Shown here piece by piece: positions 1-8,836 of a DNA stretch of 64,000 bases. A program made the position numbers and the translations under genes. How positions within the stretch are numbered: position 1 is the first letter of the stretch; each line of letters opens with the position of its first letter. Under the pieces are notes generated by a model, which was not told the DNA's origin, ran no database searches, and saw nothing but the letters and a program-made list of their open reading frames with translations. Source of the DNA: Pyruvatibacter sp. (GTDB taxonomy: Bacteria > Pseudomonadota > Alphaproteobacteria > CGMCC-115125); the NCBI RefSeq assembly GCF_040219635.1, contig NZ_JAVJSC010000009.1:1-64000 (forward strand), written 5' to 3'.

Positions 1-261
1 GTCGGCATGGCCCGGGCAGTCCACGTGTGCGTAGTGACGGTTTTCCGTCTCATACTCAACATGCGCCGTCGAAATCGTGATCCCGCGCGCCTTTTCCTCA
101 GGCGCCTTGTCAATGTCGTTGTAGTCCGAAAACGTCGCCCCGCCTGACTCAGCAAGCACCTTCGTGATCGCAGCCGTCAGCGTCGTCTTGCCATGGTCAA
201 CGTGGCCAATCGTGCCGATGTTTACATGCGGCTTGGTGCGCTCAAACTTTGCTTTTGACAT
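1..261 (-). CDS. tuf: Elongation factor Tu, N-terminal part (cut by window edge)
   Basis: This is the first 87 residues of EF-Tu, the GTPase that delivers aminoacyl-tRNA to the ribosome. The translation begins MSKAKFERTKPHVNIGTIGH and continues into the P-loop GHVDHGKTT. The switch I region contains the ARGITIS segment, and the fragment ends in the DCPGHAD G3 motif at the window edge. The ATG at 259-261 is preceded by a purine-rich AAAGAGA. tRNA-Gly and tRNA-Tyr lie just upstream on the same strand, the common bacterial tRNA-tufB arrangement, so co-transcription is likely. The rest of the gene lies outside the window. Identification is essentially certain. Confidence 0.98.
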   Translation of the reverse strand, partial: MSKAKFERTKPHVNIGTIGHVDHGKTTLTAAITKVLAESGGATFSDYNDIDKAPEEKARGITISTAHVEYETENRHYAHVDCPGHAD

Positions 262-371
262 CTCTTTGTCCTCGGACCTTCTGGGTTTGTGGATCGCACC
301 TAACCGCGATCCGCCTCGTTCAAATGCTCACTCGTTTTAACCGGACACTCAACTCGTATGCCCCTTCAAGC

Positions 372-445
372 TGGAGCGGGTGAAGAGAATCGAACTCTCG
401 TCGTCAGCTTGGAAGGCTGCTGCTCTACCATTGAGCTACACCCGC
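372..445 (-). tRNA. tRNA-Gly (anticodon TCC)
   Basis: A 74-nt cloverleaf read on the minus strand. It starts GCGGGTGTAGCTCAATGG, has anticodon loop CTTCCAA (anticodon TCC) and a T-arm GTTCGATTC, and the acceptor stem closes with CCCGC followed by an encoded TCCA end. It lies between tRNA-Tyr and tuf in a probable tRNA-tuf transcription unit. Confidence 0.97.
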
Positions 446-485
446 CTGATCCGGTCCTGGTCTCACATATTCCCTGAAGAAATGG

Positions 486-570
486 TGGTGGAGGGAGTTG
501 GATTTGAACCAACGTAGGCATAGCCAACGGATTTACAGTCCGTCCCCTTTAACCACTCGGGCATCCCTCC
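486..570 (-). tRNA. tRNA-Tyr (anticodon GTA)
   Basis: An 85-nt class II tRNA with a long variable arm, read on the minus strand. It begins GGAGGGATGCCCGAGTGG, carries anticodon loop CTGTAAA (GTA), has T-arm GGTTCAAATCC and ends with an encoded CCA. It is the first gene of the tRNA-Tyr, tRNA-Gly, tuf unit. Confidence 0.97.
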
Positions 571-927
571 AAAAACCATAGCGTCCGCCTGATAAAACGA
601 ACGCCCTTCAAGGCCCGTTGGCGCTTTATGAACCGGACGGTATCCCGCAAAAAAGAGACAATCCATCTCTTTCGGCCTTTCTGGATGAAAAGCCGACAGA
701 TGATGGTGTCACTTATAAACGGAAACACCGGCCCCGCACGCCGCTGGTGACCGGGGAAATAGGCGTTTTTAGCCCCCCCTGTCAATGCCAAGTTGGGCAC
801 GCCAAATGATCAGCGCCCCGCAGATCGCACTCCACAGACGCTTGAAAACCGACAAGACCCCTAAAAACAATGCACCGGCACACCGGAACTGATTGCAGCC
901 GCCGCCTGAACCCGCTAGAGCGCTGGT
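571..927. other. Intergenic region between tRNA-Tyr and rlmB
   Basis: 357 bases between the divergent tRNA-Tyr/tuf unit and rlmB. No convincing reading frame is present; the short frames here have no recognisable motif. It must hold the promoters of both units, but I could not pick -35/-10 pairs with confidence. Confidence 0.5.
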
Positions 928-1989
928 ATGAGCGATCAGAAATCAGGAAATGGCCCCAAAGGGCCACGCGGCGGCGGCCCCGGTGGCGGCAAAGGCGGCG
1001 GCCCCGGTGGCGGCCCAAATCGCGGTCGTGCCGGTGGAAACAGGCCCGGACGCAACAATGCGCCTGGTGACGTCCGTGGGGCAAACCGCGAGGGAACGCG
1101 TGATGGCAGGGGAAGGGATCGCGGCCCCTCATCAGGCGGCCGTAAACGCCCACCCACCCGCACCACTGAGCGGGCACCTGAGCGTGCCGCGTCACGCGGG
1201 CGGTCATCATCCGCAGCATCAGACGGACCAGACTGGCTCTATGGCACCCACGCGGTGCGCGCTGCCCTGCATAACCCCAAACGCCGCGTGCTGCGCCTGA
1301 TCGCAACGCCGGCAGGCGCGGAGGCCGTGGCTGAATCCGCGCAAAAACGCGGCCTGCAAATAGAAACAACCGACGCCCGCGAGATGGACAAGCTGTTTCC
1401 CGCAGGCACCGTGCATCAGGGCCTTGCCATCAAGGTCGCACCGCTGGCAGAGCCGGTGCTGGCAGATGTGCTGGCCCGCGCCGAGGCCGAAGCCGCTGAA
1501 GGTGCCGCCACCCCTGCTACTGGCCAAAAACCGCTGATTATCCTCGATCAGGTGACAGACCCGCAAAATGTCGGGGCGGTGCTGCGCTCGGCTGCTGTGT
1601 TTGGCGCCCGTGCCGTCATCGTCACCCGGCGCAACTCGCCGCCCATAACCGGCGCACTGGCCAAAGCAGCCTCTGGTGCCGTTGAGCAGATGCCGCTGGT
1701 GCAGGTGCCCAACGTGGCGCAGGCCATCGCCGTGCTGCAGGCGGAAGGCTGGTTCACCGTTGGCCTTGAAGGCACCGGCGACAAGGCCCTAGGCGACCTC
1801 GACCTCACCGGCAAAATCGCCATCGTCATGGGGGCAGAAGGCACCGGCCTGCGCCGCCTCACTGCCGAGCGCTGCGACATGCTGGCCAAAATCCCCGGCG
1901 AACCCGGCTTCGCCTCCCTCAATGTCTCCAACGCCACCGCTGTGGCGCTGTATGAGATCCGCCGACAGGCGGGCGGCACCAAAGCCTAA
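928..1989 (+). CDS. rlmB: 23S rRNA 2'-O-ribose methyltransferase of the TrmH/RlmB (SPOUT) family
   Basis: A SpoU/TrmH-family methyltransferase that uses S-adenosylmethionine to methylate a ribose 2'-OH. RlmB acts on 23S rRNA G2251. The substrate-binding domain starts near residue 104 (YGTHAVRAAL). The SPOUT knot follows, with motif 1 (ILDQVTDPQNVGAVLRSA), motif 2 (VMGAEGTGLRRLT) and motif 3 (SLNVSNATAVALYE). At 353 residues it is about 100 longer than E. coli RlmB. The excess is an N-terminal low-complexity Gly/Arg/Pro tract (about residues 6-95) resembling an RNA-binding RGG tail. The ATG at 928 keeps that tail. Methylation of a different rRNA or tRNA position cannot be excluded. Confidence 0.9.
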   Translation: MSDQKSGNGPKGPRGGGPGGGKGGGPGGGPNRGRAGGNRPGRNNAPGDVRGANREGTRDGRGRDRGPSSGGRKRPPTRTTERAPERAASRGRSSSAASDGPDWLYGTHAVRAALHNPKRRVLRLIATPAGAEAVAESAQKRGLQIETTDAREMDKLFPAGTVHQGLAIKVAPLAEPVLADVLARAEAEAAEGAATPATGQKPLIILDQVTDPQNVGAVLRSAAVFGARAVIVTRRNSPPITGALAKAASGAVEQMPLVQVPNVAQAIAVLQAEGWFTVGLEGTGDKALGDLDLTGKIAIVMGAEGTGLRRLTAERCDMLAKIPGEPGFASLNVSNATAVALYEIRRQAGGTKA

Positions 1990-2076
1990 ATTACGTCTCG
2001 CCAGATCAAAATAACCGCGCTATACCGAGCCCGATTCAAAGCTGCGATTCAGACGAACAGTCTTTGAGCCACGTGT

Positions 2077-2152
2077 GCCGGCTTAGCTCAGCTGGTAGAG
2101 CACCTGATTTGTAATCAGGGGGTCGGGAGTTCGAGCCTCTCAGCCGGCACCA
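2077..2152 (+). tRNA. tRNA-Thr (anticodon TGT)
   Basis: A 76-nt cloverleaf. It starts GCCGGCTTAGCTCAGCTGG, has anticodon loop TTTGTAA (TGT) with a CCTGA/TCAGG stem and T-arm GAGTTCGAGCCTC, and the acceptor closes with GCCGGC plus an encoded ACCA. It lies 87 bases after rlmB on the same strand and faces btaB. Confidence 0.97.
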
Positions 2153-2215
2153 TTTATTCCTCACGCTTGAGTGCACTTGCGCGCAAACGCTCCGGATAGG
2201 CGGCCTGACGGGCCG

Positions 2216-2231
2216 ACGCCTGGTCAGGCGT
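2216..2231. terminator. Hairpin between convergent tRNA-Thr and btaB
   Basis: ACGCCT-GGTC-AGGCGT forms a perfect 6-bp stem with a 4-base loop between two converging units. No T-run follows on either strand, so it is at best a weak or Rho-assisted terminator. Confidence 0.3.
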
Positions 2232-2251
2232 TCGGGTGACACACGAAAGAC

Positions 2252-2890
2252 CTACCGCACCACCTCAGCGATGCGGGCGTAGTCGCCGTAGAGCGGCAGC
2301 ACGCGCCCTTTTCCCAGCGATGTTATGGTCTGTTTCAGGTCGGCCCGTGGCGTGACGTGGAACTGTTTTAGCCACCACATCAGCAGGCGGCTGAACCAGC
2401 GTGGCAGGCGCTCCTGCTGGCCGAAGTCAACCAGCAGCAATCTGCCACCTGCGCCGGTAGCCCCATAGCCTTGCGCCAGCGCCTGCTGCCAGTCAGGGAT
2501 CATGGAAAGGCTGTAGGAGAAGAACACACGGTCAAACACAGCACGTCCAAACAGCGCGTTCGCATCAAAACCGGCGGCATCGGCGCGGGCCAGCGTGATG
2601 CGGTTTTTCAGACCTGCGCGGGCAACTTCATGGCGGGCCTTTTCCAGCATCGCTTCTGAAATATCGAGGCCGAAAAACAGCGCGTGCGGGTAGCGCCGGG
2701 CGGCCTTGATGAGGTTGCGCCCGGTACCACAGCCCACTTCCAACACACAGCCACCTTGTGGTGGCGCCAAATCACGGATCAGCCTGTCGCGCCCCAGCAG
2801 AAAATACTTGCGGGTCGCATCGTAAAAATGCCGTTGCGTGCGATAGATCGAATCCATCAGGTCGCCGGTGGGTGACGTCACATCGCTCAT
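2252..2890 (-). CDS. btaB: BtaB: SAM-dependent N-methyltransferase of betaine lipid synthesis
   Basis: BtaB trimethylates the homoserine head group of diacylglyceryl-homoserine to give the phosphorus-free betaine lipid DGTS. The 212-residue protein has a class I methyltransferase fold with the SAM loop EVGCGTG (residues 51-57), an acidic residue ending the next strand (FFGLDISEAML) and a motif II-like segment near FFSYSLSM. This is the usual BtaB size. I chose the ATG at 2888-2890 because it starts 4 bases after the btaA stop and gives a normal N-terminus (MSDVTSPTGD); a longer upstream frame would overlap btaA extensively. It is co-transcribed with btaA. In known bacteria btaAB are induced by phosphate starvation; no Pho box was identified here. 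Confidence 0.93.
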   Translation of the reverse strand: MSDVTSPTGDLMDSIYRTQRHFYDATRKYFLLGRDRLIRDLAPPQGGCVLEVGCGTGRNLIKAARRYPHALFFGLDISEAMLEKARHEVARAGLKNRITLARADAAGFDANALFGRAVFDRVFFSYSLSMIPDWQQALAQGYGATGAGGRLLLVDFGQQERLPRWFSRLLMWWLKQFHVTPRADLKQTITSLGKGRVLPLYGDYARIAEVVR

Positions 2891-2894
2891 CAGG

Positions 2895-4130
2895 CTAGCC
2901 CTTGAAGACGTAGAGATGTACGCCGCCGTAAATCGCCGAGCGGTCATGCTTTGAATATTCGAGGCTTTGCTCAGCGCGATAGTCCCATCGCGCCATGATG
3001 GCATCATCCACACGCCCCGGCAGAATGGAGGATTGACCGGCTGTGCGAAACACAACCCGCGCACCAGGTTGCGCGGTGCGGCTGATCTCAGCCCACAGTT
3101 CCATGAGTTGGGCATCTGTCATCCAGTCCTGCGCATCAAGCAAAACATAGGCGTCGAGAGAGGCATCTTGTTCCAGTTTAAGCTGATCGGTAACAGACCG
3201 GTGCTGCACATTGACCCGGTCTGCCCGGTCCCGCACATCTGCAAAATGCTCTGCCTGCAAGTAGGGCGGCAATGGGCCTGAGGGGCCAGATGCATAGCCG
3301 CGCCCGAATGCCTGCCACGCAAAGTAATTGTCTTGCATGGGAAACCCGCAGGCGAGTTTTTCAAGACGCGCTTTCAGCACTGCCGCCATGTCGCCATTGC
3401 CATCTGCCGCCAGCGCCTCGTATTGAGCCGGCGGAATACCCAGTCCGTATAGCGACATTTTTTTTGACGTCACCCAGCGCACCACACGGCGGTCGAAGAG
3501 CGGCGCAAGCGCCGTATCAAAAAACGTCCGCTGCTCATCAACCGTCCGCGCCCAGACTATCTGCCGTGGGTCGGTACCATGCAGGCGCGCCATCCAGTGT
3601 GCCGCGCCGATAAAGTAACCAAGCAAACCGTGATGATAGAGATCCCGTGAAAACAGCGAGATGCGTCGCTGCAGCATCCAGTCGCGGCCTTCCCAATAGC
3701 GTCGGCTTTCCCCGTCAAGCTCGTCGCGCACAAAGCGTTTGTAGGCGGTGATATTGGCCTTCGCATCGGCTTCCCCGAAGAACCGGTAAAACGCTTCATA
3801 GGTCGGCATACCCCGCACAGCCGCAAGTTTCAGGCGCGTCAGCGCCAGATGGGCGCGGTTGAGGTCCACCGCCACAATTTCTTTGGGGTCTGCGGTCAGA
3901 TACGACAAGACGTTGCAGCCACCCGACGCAATGGTGAGCATCCGCGATGTGGGCGTCAGCGCTAACGCCTCCAGGTCCACTTCCGGGTCTTCCCAGATTT
4001 GCGGATAAACCAGCCCCTTGAACGCAAACGTAAACATCCGTTCCAGAACACCGGCACGCGTATCTGCGTCATTCTGGTGGACTGCAGATTTAAGGTGTTT
4101 GCGTGTTTGCGAAACAGCTGAAGGCGGCAT
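2895..4130 (-). CDS. btaA: BtaA: SAM:diacylglycerol 3-amino-3-carboxypropyltransferase
   Basis: BtaA transfers the 3-amino-3-carboxypropyl group of S-adenosylmethionine to diacylglycerol, the first committed step to the betaine lipid DGTS at the cytoplasmic membrane. The 411-residue length is typical. Family signatures include FKGLVYPQIWEDPEVD near the N-terminus, the SAM-site segment MLTIASGGCNVLSYL, the acidic VAVDLNRAHL, and a C-terminal Rossmann-like portion ending EYSKHDRSAIYGG. The ATG at 4128-4130 follows a GGAG six bases upstream. btaB follows after 4 bases, so the two form an operon. It sits next to the isoprenoid/hopanoid genes, grouping non-phospholipid membrane functions. Confidence 0.95.
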   Translation of the reverse strand: MPPSAVSQTRKHLKSAVHQNDADTRAGVLERMFTFAFKGLVYPQIWEDPEVDLEALALTPTSRMLTIASGGCNVLSYLTADPKEIVAVDLNRAHLALTRLKLAAVRGMPTYEAFYRFFGEADAKANITAYKRFVRDELDGESRRYWEGRDWMLQRRISLFSRDLYHHGLLGYFIGAAHWMARLHGTDPRQIVWARTVDEQRTFFDTALAPLFDRRVVRWVTSKKMSLYGLGIPPAQYEALAADGNGDMAAVLKARLEKLACGFPMQDNYFAWQAFGRGYASGPSGPLPPYLQAEHFADVRDRADRVNVQHRSVTDQLKLEQDASLDAYVLLDAQDWMTDAQLMELWAEISRTAQPGARVVFRTAGQSSILPGRVDDAIMARWDYRAEQSLEYSKHDRSAIYGGVHLYVFKG

Positions 4131-4249
4131 GGCGGGCTCCTGAATACAGGGATGAATCGCCAGCGTGGGCGACCCCGCTCAATACCAGTCCGGCCATGAC
4201 GGTTTTGTCACAGCAACGCGTCTGCCATATGACGCTCGTGAAGGAAAAA

Positions 4250-6157
4250 CTACTCGGCCCCAACGCCTGCCGCAGCAATGGCACGCGCTTCATCCATGCC
4301 AAGCGACGCCAGAACACGGGCGACGATGCCGTCTGCATCAAGCCCGGCAGCGGCCACCTGATTGGCTGGCTTGTCGTGGTCGATGAAGATGTCCGGCATG
4401 TAAATTGGCACGAAGCGGGCCTTGGCCATATCGGCTCCCTGACGCACAAGACTGTCAAACACCAGCGCCGAGAAGCCGCCGATGGAGCCTTCTTCGACGG
4501 TGATGAGAAGCTCGTGATGCTCCGCAAGCTGACGAACCAGTTCGTCATCAACAGGCTTTGCAAAACGCGCGTTTGCCACTGTGGTCGACAGTCCCATGGC
4601 ATTGAGCTTGTCGCCCGCCGCCAGCGCATCATGCAGACGCCCGCCATAGCTGAGGATCGCAACCTTGCTGCCTTCCTTGAGCACCACGCCCTTGCCGATT
4701 TCAATGGGCGTGCCGCGCTCAGGCAGAGCCACGCCCACACCCTCGCCGCGCGGATAGCGCAGACCGATGGGGCCTTCGTCGAATTCGACAGCCGTGGACA
4801 CCATGTGAACAAGCTCGGCTTCGTCGCCTGCCGCCATCAGCGTGAAGCCGGGAATGCAGCCAAGAAACGCAATGTCATAGGCACCCTGATGGGTCACGCC
4901 GTCCGCACCCACCATGCCGGCCCGGTCGATGGCAAACCGCACCGGCAGCTTCTGAATGGCCACGTCATGAATGACCTGGTCATAGCCGCGCTGCAGGAAC
5001 GTTGAATAGATCGCCGCGAACGGCCTCATGCCTTCTGCCGCCATACCGGCGCAGAACGTCACGCAATGCTGCTCAGCGATAGCCACATCAAAATGCCGGT
5101 CGGGATAAATCTCGCCAAACTTGGTAAGGCCGGAGCCATCCGGCATCGCCGGAGAAACTGCCACCACGCGTTCATCGCGCGCGGCTTCATCAATCAGCGC
5201 ATTGGCGAACACGCTTGTGTAGCTGGGTGCCCCGGGCACGCCCTTGGCTTGCTTGCCGTCAGCCACATTGAACTTGGCAACACCGTGATAGCAGTCAGCA
5301 GAGGCTTCGGCAGGTGCGTAGCCCTTGCCCTTGCGGGTTATGACATGCAGCACAATCGGCCCGTCAAGATCACGCGCAGCCGTCAGCACACGGACCATTT
5401 CGTCCACGTCATGGCCATCAAACGGGCCTGCATACGGCACACCCAGATCATCAAACAGGGTCGGCTGATCGACAAAGCGCGGCAAACCCTCTTCGGCTAT
5501 GCCTGCATCCCGCGTGGCTTCGTCCGGCATGTGGCTGCGCAGTTCGGTCAGATAGTCAGACAACGCGCCCGCCGGTGGCGCAATCGACATGTGATTATCA
5601 TTGAGGATGATGACCATGCGGCGCTTTTCGGAGCCCACATTATTGAGGCCCTCGAACGCCATACCCGCAGACATTGCCCCGTCGCCCACAATTGCCACCA
5701 CCTGATTGTCCCGACCCATAAAGTCGCGGCCGGCGGCAAACCCAAGAGCGGCTGAAATGGCGGTTGACGAGTGCGCAGCCCCAAACGGATCAAACTCGCT
5801 TTCAGCGCGCGACGTGAAGCCTGACAATCCACCGCCGGTGCGCAACGTGTTGAGGCGTGACTTACGCCCCGTCAGCGTCTTGTGCGGATAACACTGATGG
5901 CTCACATCCCAGATCAGCTTGTCGGCGGGCGTATTGAACACGTAATGCAGCGCAACCGTAAGTTCCACCACACCAAGCCCGGCACCCAGATGGCCGCCCG
6001 TCTGTGACACAGCCTCAATCACCGCCTGGCGCACTTCATCAGACACATGGCCAAGATCAGCCTGGTCAATCTTGCGCAGGTCAGCGGGAACGTCGATTGC
6101 GCTCAGGAAGTTGCTGGATTTTGACCCAGCCTCAGGCGGTGTGTGCCCATCAGCCAT
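4250..6157 (-). CDS. dxs: 1-deoxy-D-xylulose-5-phosphate synthase
   Basis: Dxs condenses pyruvate and glyceraldehyde-3-phosphate to DXP, the entry step of the MEP isoprenoid pathway, using thiamine diphosphate. The 635-residue protein has the TPP motif VGDGAMSAGMAFEGLNN and the early histidine in WDVSHQCYPHK. Its transketolase pyrimidine-binding domain contains VAIAEQHCVTFCAGMA, and the C-terminal transketolase domain contains VTVEEGSIGGF. I prefer the ATG at 6155-6157 (MADGHTPPE) because AGGAG lies 9 bases upstream; a TTG frame 24 bases longer exists. It is last in an ispG-ispA-dxs run on the minus strand, so the pathway's first enzyme is made from the unit that also makes farnesyl diphosphate. 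Confidence 0.96.
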   Translation of the reverse strand: MADGHTPPEAGSKSSNFLSAIDVPADLRKIDQADLGHVSDEVRQAVIEAVSQTGGHLGAGLGVVELTVALHYVFNTPADKLIWDVSHQCYPHKTLTGRKSRLNTLRTGGGLSGFTSRAESEFDPFGAAHSSTAISAALGFAAGRDFMGRDNQVVAIVGDGAMSAGMAFEGLNNVGSEKRRMVIILNDNHMSIAPPAGALSDYLTELRSHMPDEATRDAGIAEEGLPRFVDQPTLFDDLGVPYAGPFDGHDVDEMVRVLTAARDLDGPIVLHVITRKGKGYAPAEASADCYHGVAKFNVADGKQAKGVPGAPSYTSVFANALIDEAARDERVVAVSPAMPDGSGLTKFGEIYPDRHFDVAIAEQHCVTFCAGMAAEGMRPFAAIYSTFLQRGYDQVIHDVAIQKLPVRFAIDRAGMVGADGVTHQGAYDIAFLGCIPGFTLMAAGDEAELVHMVSTAVEFDEGPIGLRYPRGEGVGVALPERGTPIEIGKGVVLKEGSKVAILSYGGRLHDALAAGDKLNAMGLSTTVANARFAKPVDDELVRQLAEHHELLITVEEGSIGGFSALVFDSLVRQGADMAKARFVPIYMPDIFIDHDKPANQVAAAGLDADGIVARVLASLGMDEARAIAAAGVGAE

Positions 6158-6211
6158 TTTTTGTTCTCCTAACGCGGACACATAACCCTAAAAGCATGTC
6201 CGCAAAAGCAC

Positions 6212-7171
6212 CTACTGTTTTCGGTCAACCACAAAGCGCGCGACCGCCCGTAGATTGTCCGCACTGGCCCCAAACGGCACCAGATGCCCGCAGGCACTCT
6301 CAACCAACTCGTCAGCCTTCTTGCGTGCTCCTTCAAGCCCAAGGAGCGTTACAAATGTGGCAAGGCCATGGTCCTGGCCCACGGGCTTGCCCATTTGCTC
6401 TTCAGTTCCCGTCACGTCCAGCAGGTCATCCGCCACCTGGAACGCAAGCCCCAGATCCGCCGCATAGCCTGCAAGCGCTGCCCGCTCACCCTCGCCCGCG
6501 CCTGCCAGCAATGCGCCGGCAACACACGAAAAGCGAATAAGCTCGCCGGTTTTAAGCGCCTCAAGCCGGGCAATCTCATCAAAGCCCATGTCGGTACGGG
6601 CCGGCGAAATATCAATCATCTGGCCGCCGACCATGCCCGCCGCCCCGGACGCGCGGGCAAGTTCCACCACAAGCGCCGCGCGAATGGCCGGATCACGCGA
6701 GGTCGAAAAGTCGCCGAGCACTTCAAACGCCTGCGTCAGCAACGCGTCTCCCGCCAGAATGGCAATCGCCTCGTCAAAGGCCTTGTGAACAGCCGGACGT
6801 CCGCGGCGCGTGTCGCTGTCATCCATCGCCGGTAGGTCGTCGTGAATGAGACTATAGCAATGCACCATCTCGACAGCACACCCCACCCGCAGCGCCTGCG
6901 CGTCAGGCACGCCGAAAAGTCTGGCGCTTTGCATGACCAAAAACGGCCGCAGCCGCTTGCCGCCCGACAGCGCGGAATACCGCATGGCCTCCACCACCGG
7001 GCCGCGCGGACCATCAACGGCAGGAATGAGCCTGTCGAGCTCAGCCGTTACCGCATCGGCAGCCGTGCTCATCAGCGTTCCCAGATCAGAACTCTGATCT
7101 GAAACCGGGTCAGACATGGGTGTGTGCGGCTCGCCGGAGTGATCCACCGGCGCCGCTGCTTCGCTGCTCAA
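6212..7171 (-). CDS. ispA: Farnesyl diphosphate synthase-type trans-prenyltransferase
   Basis: This enzyme condenses isopentenyl and dimethylallyl diphosphates to farnesyl diphosphate, the precursor of squalene and hopanoids. It has the first aspartate-rich motif in its long bacterial form (HDDLPAMDD), the substrate lysine region SGGKRLRP, and the second aspartate-rich motif DDLLDVTG. Product length (C15 or C20) cannot be settled from sequence alone; the hopanoid setting favours C15. The start used is the TTG at 7169-7171, preceded by AGGGGG. An ATG at 7115-7117 would remove 18 residues that precede the conserved core and is possible. It is 12 bases after ispG and 54 bases before dxs, so it is in the same operon. 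The xseB neighbour often seen beside ispA is absent. Confidence 0.93.
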   Translation of the reverse strand: MSSEAAAPVDHSGEPHTPMSDPVSDQSSDLGTLMSTAADAVTAELDRLIPAVDGPRGPVVEAMRYSALSGGKRLRPFLVMQSARLFGVPDAQALRVGCAVEMVHCYSLIHDDLPAMDDSDTRRGRPAVHKAFDEAIAILAGDALLTQAFEVLGDFSTSRDPAIRAALVVELARASGAAGMVGGQMIDISPARTDMGFDEIARLEALKTGELIRFSCVAGALLAGAGEGERAALAGYAADLGLAFQVADDLLDVTGTEEQMGKPVGQDHGLATFVTLLGLEGARKKADELVESACGHLVPFGASADNLRAVARFVVDRKQ

Positions 7172-7183
7172 CCTGTACGCCCC

Positions 7184-8374
7184 CTACTCCGCCGCCGTTA
7201 CCTGCTGCGCTGATGATGAAGCTTCAGCCTCTGCCTTGGCTTGTGCGTCCGCCGCCTCGCGGGCACGCTCCACTTCAATCTCGGCAGCTTTCTTTTCAAC
7301 AAGCTCGACCAGATGATCGACCATGCCGTCATTATCAATTTTATGGTCCGCAATGCCGGACACATACACCATGCCGGTATTTTTGCCCGAGCCACCGCCG
7401 GTAAAGCCCACATCCGTCATCATGGCTTCGCCTGGCCCGTTCACCACGCAGCCGATGACCGACAGCGTGAGCGGCGTTGAAATATGAGCCAGCCGCTTTT
7501 CAAGCGTCTCAACCGTCTTGATAACCTCAAAGCCCTGCCGCGAGCATGACGGGCACGAAATGATGTTCACACCGCGATGCCGCAGATTGAGCGACTTGAG
7601 AATATCGAACCCAACGCCGATCTCTTTCACCGGGTCCGCCGACAGCGACACTCGGATCGTGTCACCAATGCCCGACCAAAGCAGCATACCAAGGCCAATG
7701 GACGACTTGATGGTGCCGGACTGAAAACCGCCGGCTTCCGTGATGCCCAGATGCAGCGGGTAGTCGCACGCCTCGGCCAACCCCTGATAGGCGGCAACCG
7801 CAAGAAATACGTCAGACGCCTTCACTGAAATCTTGAACTCGAAAAAATCGTTGTCTTCCAGAATGCGCGCATGGTCCAGCGCACTTTCCACCATCGCTTC
7901 CGGGCACGGCTCGCCGTACTTTTCAAGCAGGTCTTTTTCGAGCGAGCCCGCATTGACGCCGATGCGCATGGCACAGCCATGGTCCTTGGCCGCCTGCACC
8001 ACATCCTTCACCCGCTGGGCGTTGCCGATGTTACCGGGGTTGATGCGCAAGCACGCAGCCCCTGCCTCGGCGGCCTCAATGGCACGTTTATAATGAAAGT
8101 GGATGTCCGCAACGATGGGCACCTTCGACTGAGCCACAATCTCCTTGAGGGCGGCGGTGGAGTCCTCGTCCGGACAAGACACGCGCACAATGTCGGCACC
8201 AGCTTCTTCCAGCTCGCGAATTTGCGCGACGGTTGCTTTCACGTCAGGCGTCAGCGTGTTGGTCATCGACTGAACGGTAATAGGCGCGTCACCCCCCACA
8301 GGCACATTGCCGACGTGGATCTTGCGGCATTCCCGCCGGTAAATATCGCGATATGGTCGAACGCTGCTGCTCAA
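7184..8374 (-). CDS. ispG: 4-hydroxy-3-methylbut-2-enyl diphosphate synthase (GcpE)
   Basis: IspG reductively converts MEcPP to HMBPP, the penultimate MEP-pathway step, with a [4Fe-4S] cluster. The N-terminal TIM-barrel half is recognised by VGGDAPITVQSMTNT and RINPGNIG. The C-terminal reductase half carries the cluster cysteines in CPSCSRQGFE and GCVVNGPGEA. The 396-residue length is normal, with an alanine/glutamate-rich C-terminal tail (about residues 365-396). The start is a TTG at 8372-8374 with GGAG 9 bases upstream; no better ATG precedes the conserved YRDIYRR. It begins the ispG-ispA-dxs operon and is divergent from ispH, the next enzyme in the pathway. Confidence 0.95.
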   Translation of the reverse strand: MSSSVRPYRDIYRRECRKIHVGNVPVGGDAPITVQSMTNTLTPDVKATVAQIRELEEAGADIVRVSCPDEDSTAALKEIVAQSKVPIVADIHFHYKRAIEAAEAGAACLRINPGNIGNAQRVKDVVQAAKDHGCAMRIGVNAGSLEKDLLEKYGEPCPEAMVESALDHARILEDNDFFEFKISVKASDVFLAVAAYQGLAEACDYPLHLGITEAGGFQSGTIKSSIGLGMLLWSGIGDTIRVSLSADPVKEIGVGFDILKSLNLRHRGVNIISCPSCSRQGFEVIKTVETLEKRLAHISTPLTLSVIGCVVNGPGEAMMTDVGFTGGGSGKNTGMVYVSGIADHKIDNDGMVDHLVELVEKKAAEIEVERAREAADAQAKAEAEASSSAQQVTAAE

Positions 8375-8836
8375 GGCTGCCGCTCCATTCAGGTTTAAGT
8401 CGTTTCACGCCTGCCACTTTGCGCGTGTCAGGTGTTGACCGCGCTAGATACCAGAAAACCGCGTGCCTTACACGTCGCTGCCGTAGCGACACAAAGGCAC
8501 TATGCAAGGTAATATGGTCCGCCGCCCAGCAACAGGCCACAAATCAACTTTTATTGGCGAAAGCGTGATTGGAACAGGTGCGGCAAACATGTAACTCCAC
8601 GGATGAAAAACCGGACGCTGATTGTGGTTAACACCTTAAAATCAGTACCATATTCAACACGGAATTGATGCTGACCGCCTTGCACCGGCATCACCAAACA
8701 CGCACACTGGCAGCTTGATTACGACGCATACCGTCGCAAGCGCCTTCCACTCAACCCGGCGCCTGTTCGGAGCCTGAACCGCCAATTGGCCTACATTTAA
8801 CTTGATGCATTTTTTGACAGATTCAGGGGTTGGCAC
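8375..8836. other. Long intergenic region between divergent ispG and ispH
   Basis: 462 bases that must contain promoters for both arms of the isoprenoid genes. No credible frame is present. GTCGCT-GCCGT-AGCGAC at 8474-8490 is a perfect 6-bp inverted repeat on the ispG side that could be a regulator site or small hairpin. The last 60 bases before ispH are AT-rich. I could not assign a promoter firmly. Confidence 0.45.

Noticed and set aside
950..1160. GGC-rich tandem repeats that could be read as a satellite or CRISPR-like array
   Set aside because: Irregular units, all in frame in rlmB and encoding a Gly/Arg tail. No spacer-repeat regularity exists here or elsewhere in the window, so no CRISPR is called.
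2967..3281. Plus-strand frame opposite btaA
   Set aside because: Shadow of the well-supported btaA reading frame.
8474..8490. Hairpin GTCGCT-GCCGT-AGCGAC as a riboswitch or terminator
   Set aside because: Too short, no T-run and no surrounding conserved riboswitch architecture; listed only within the intergenic entry.
8590..8660. TTAACACCTTAA before ispH as a CtrA site
   Set aside because: The half-sites are 4 bases apart, not 7.
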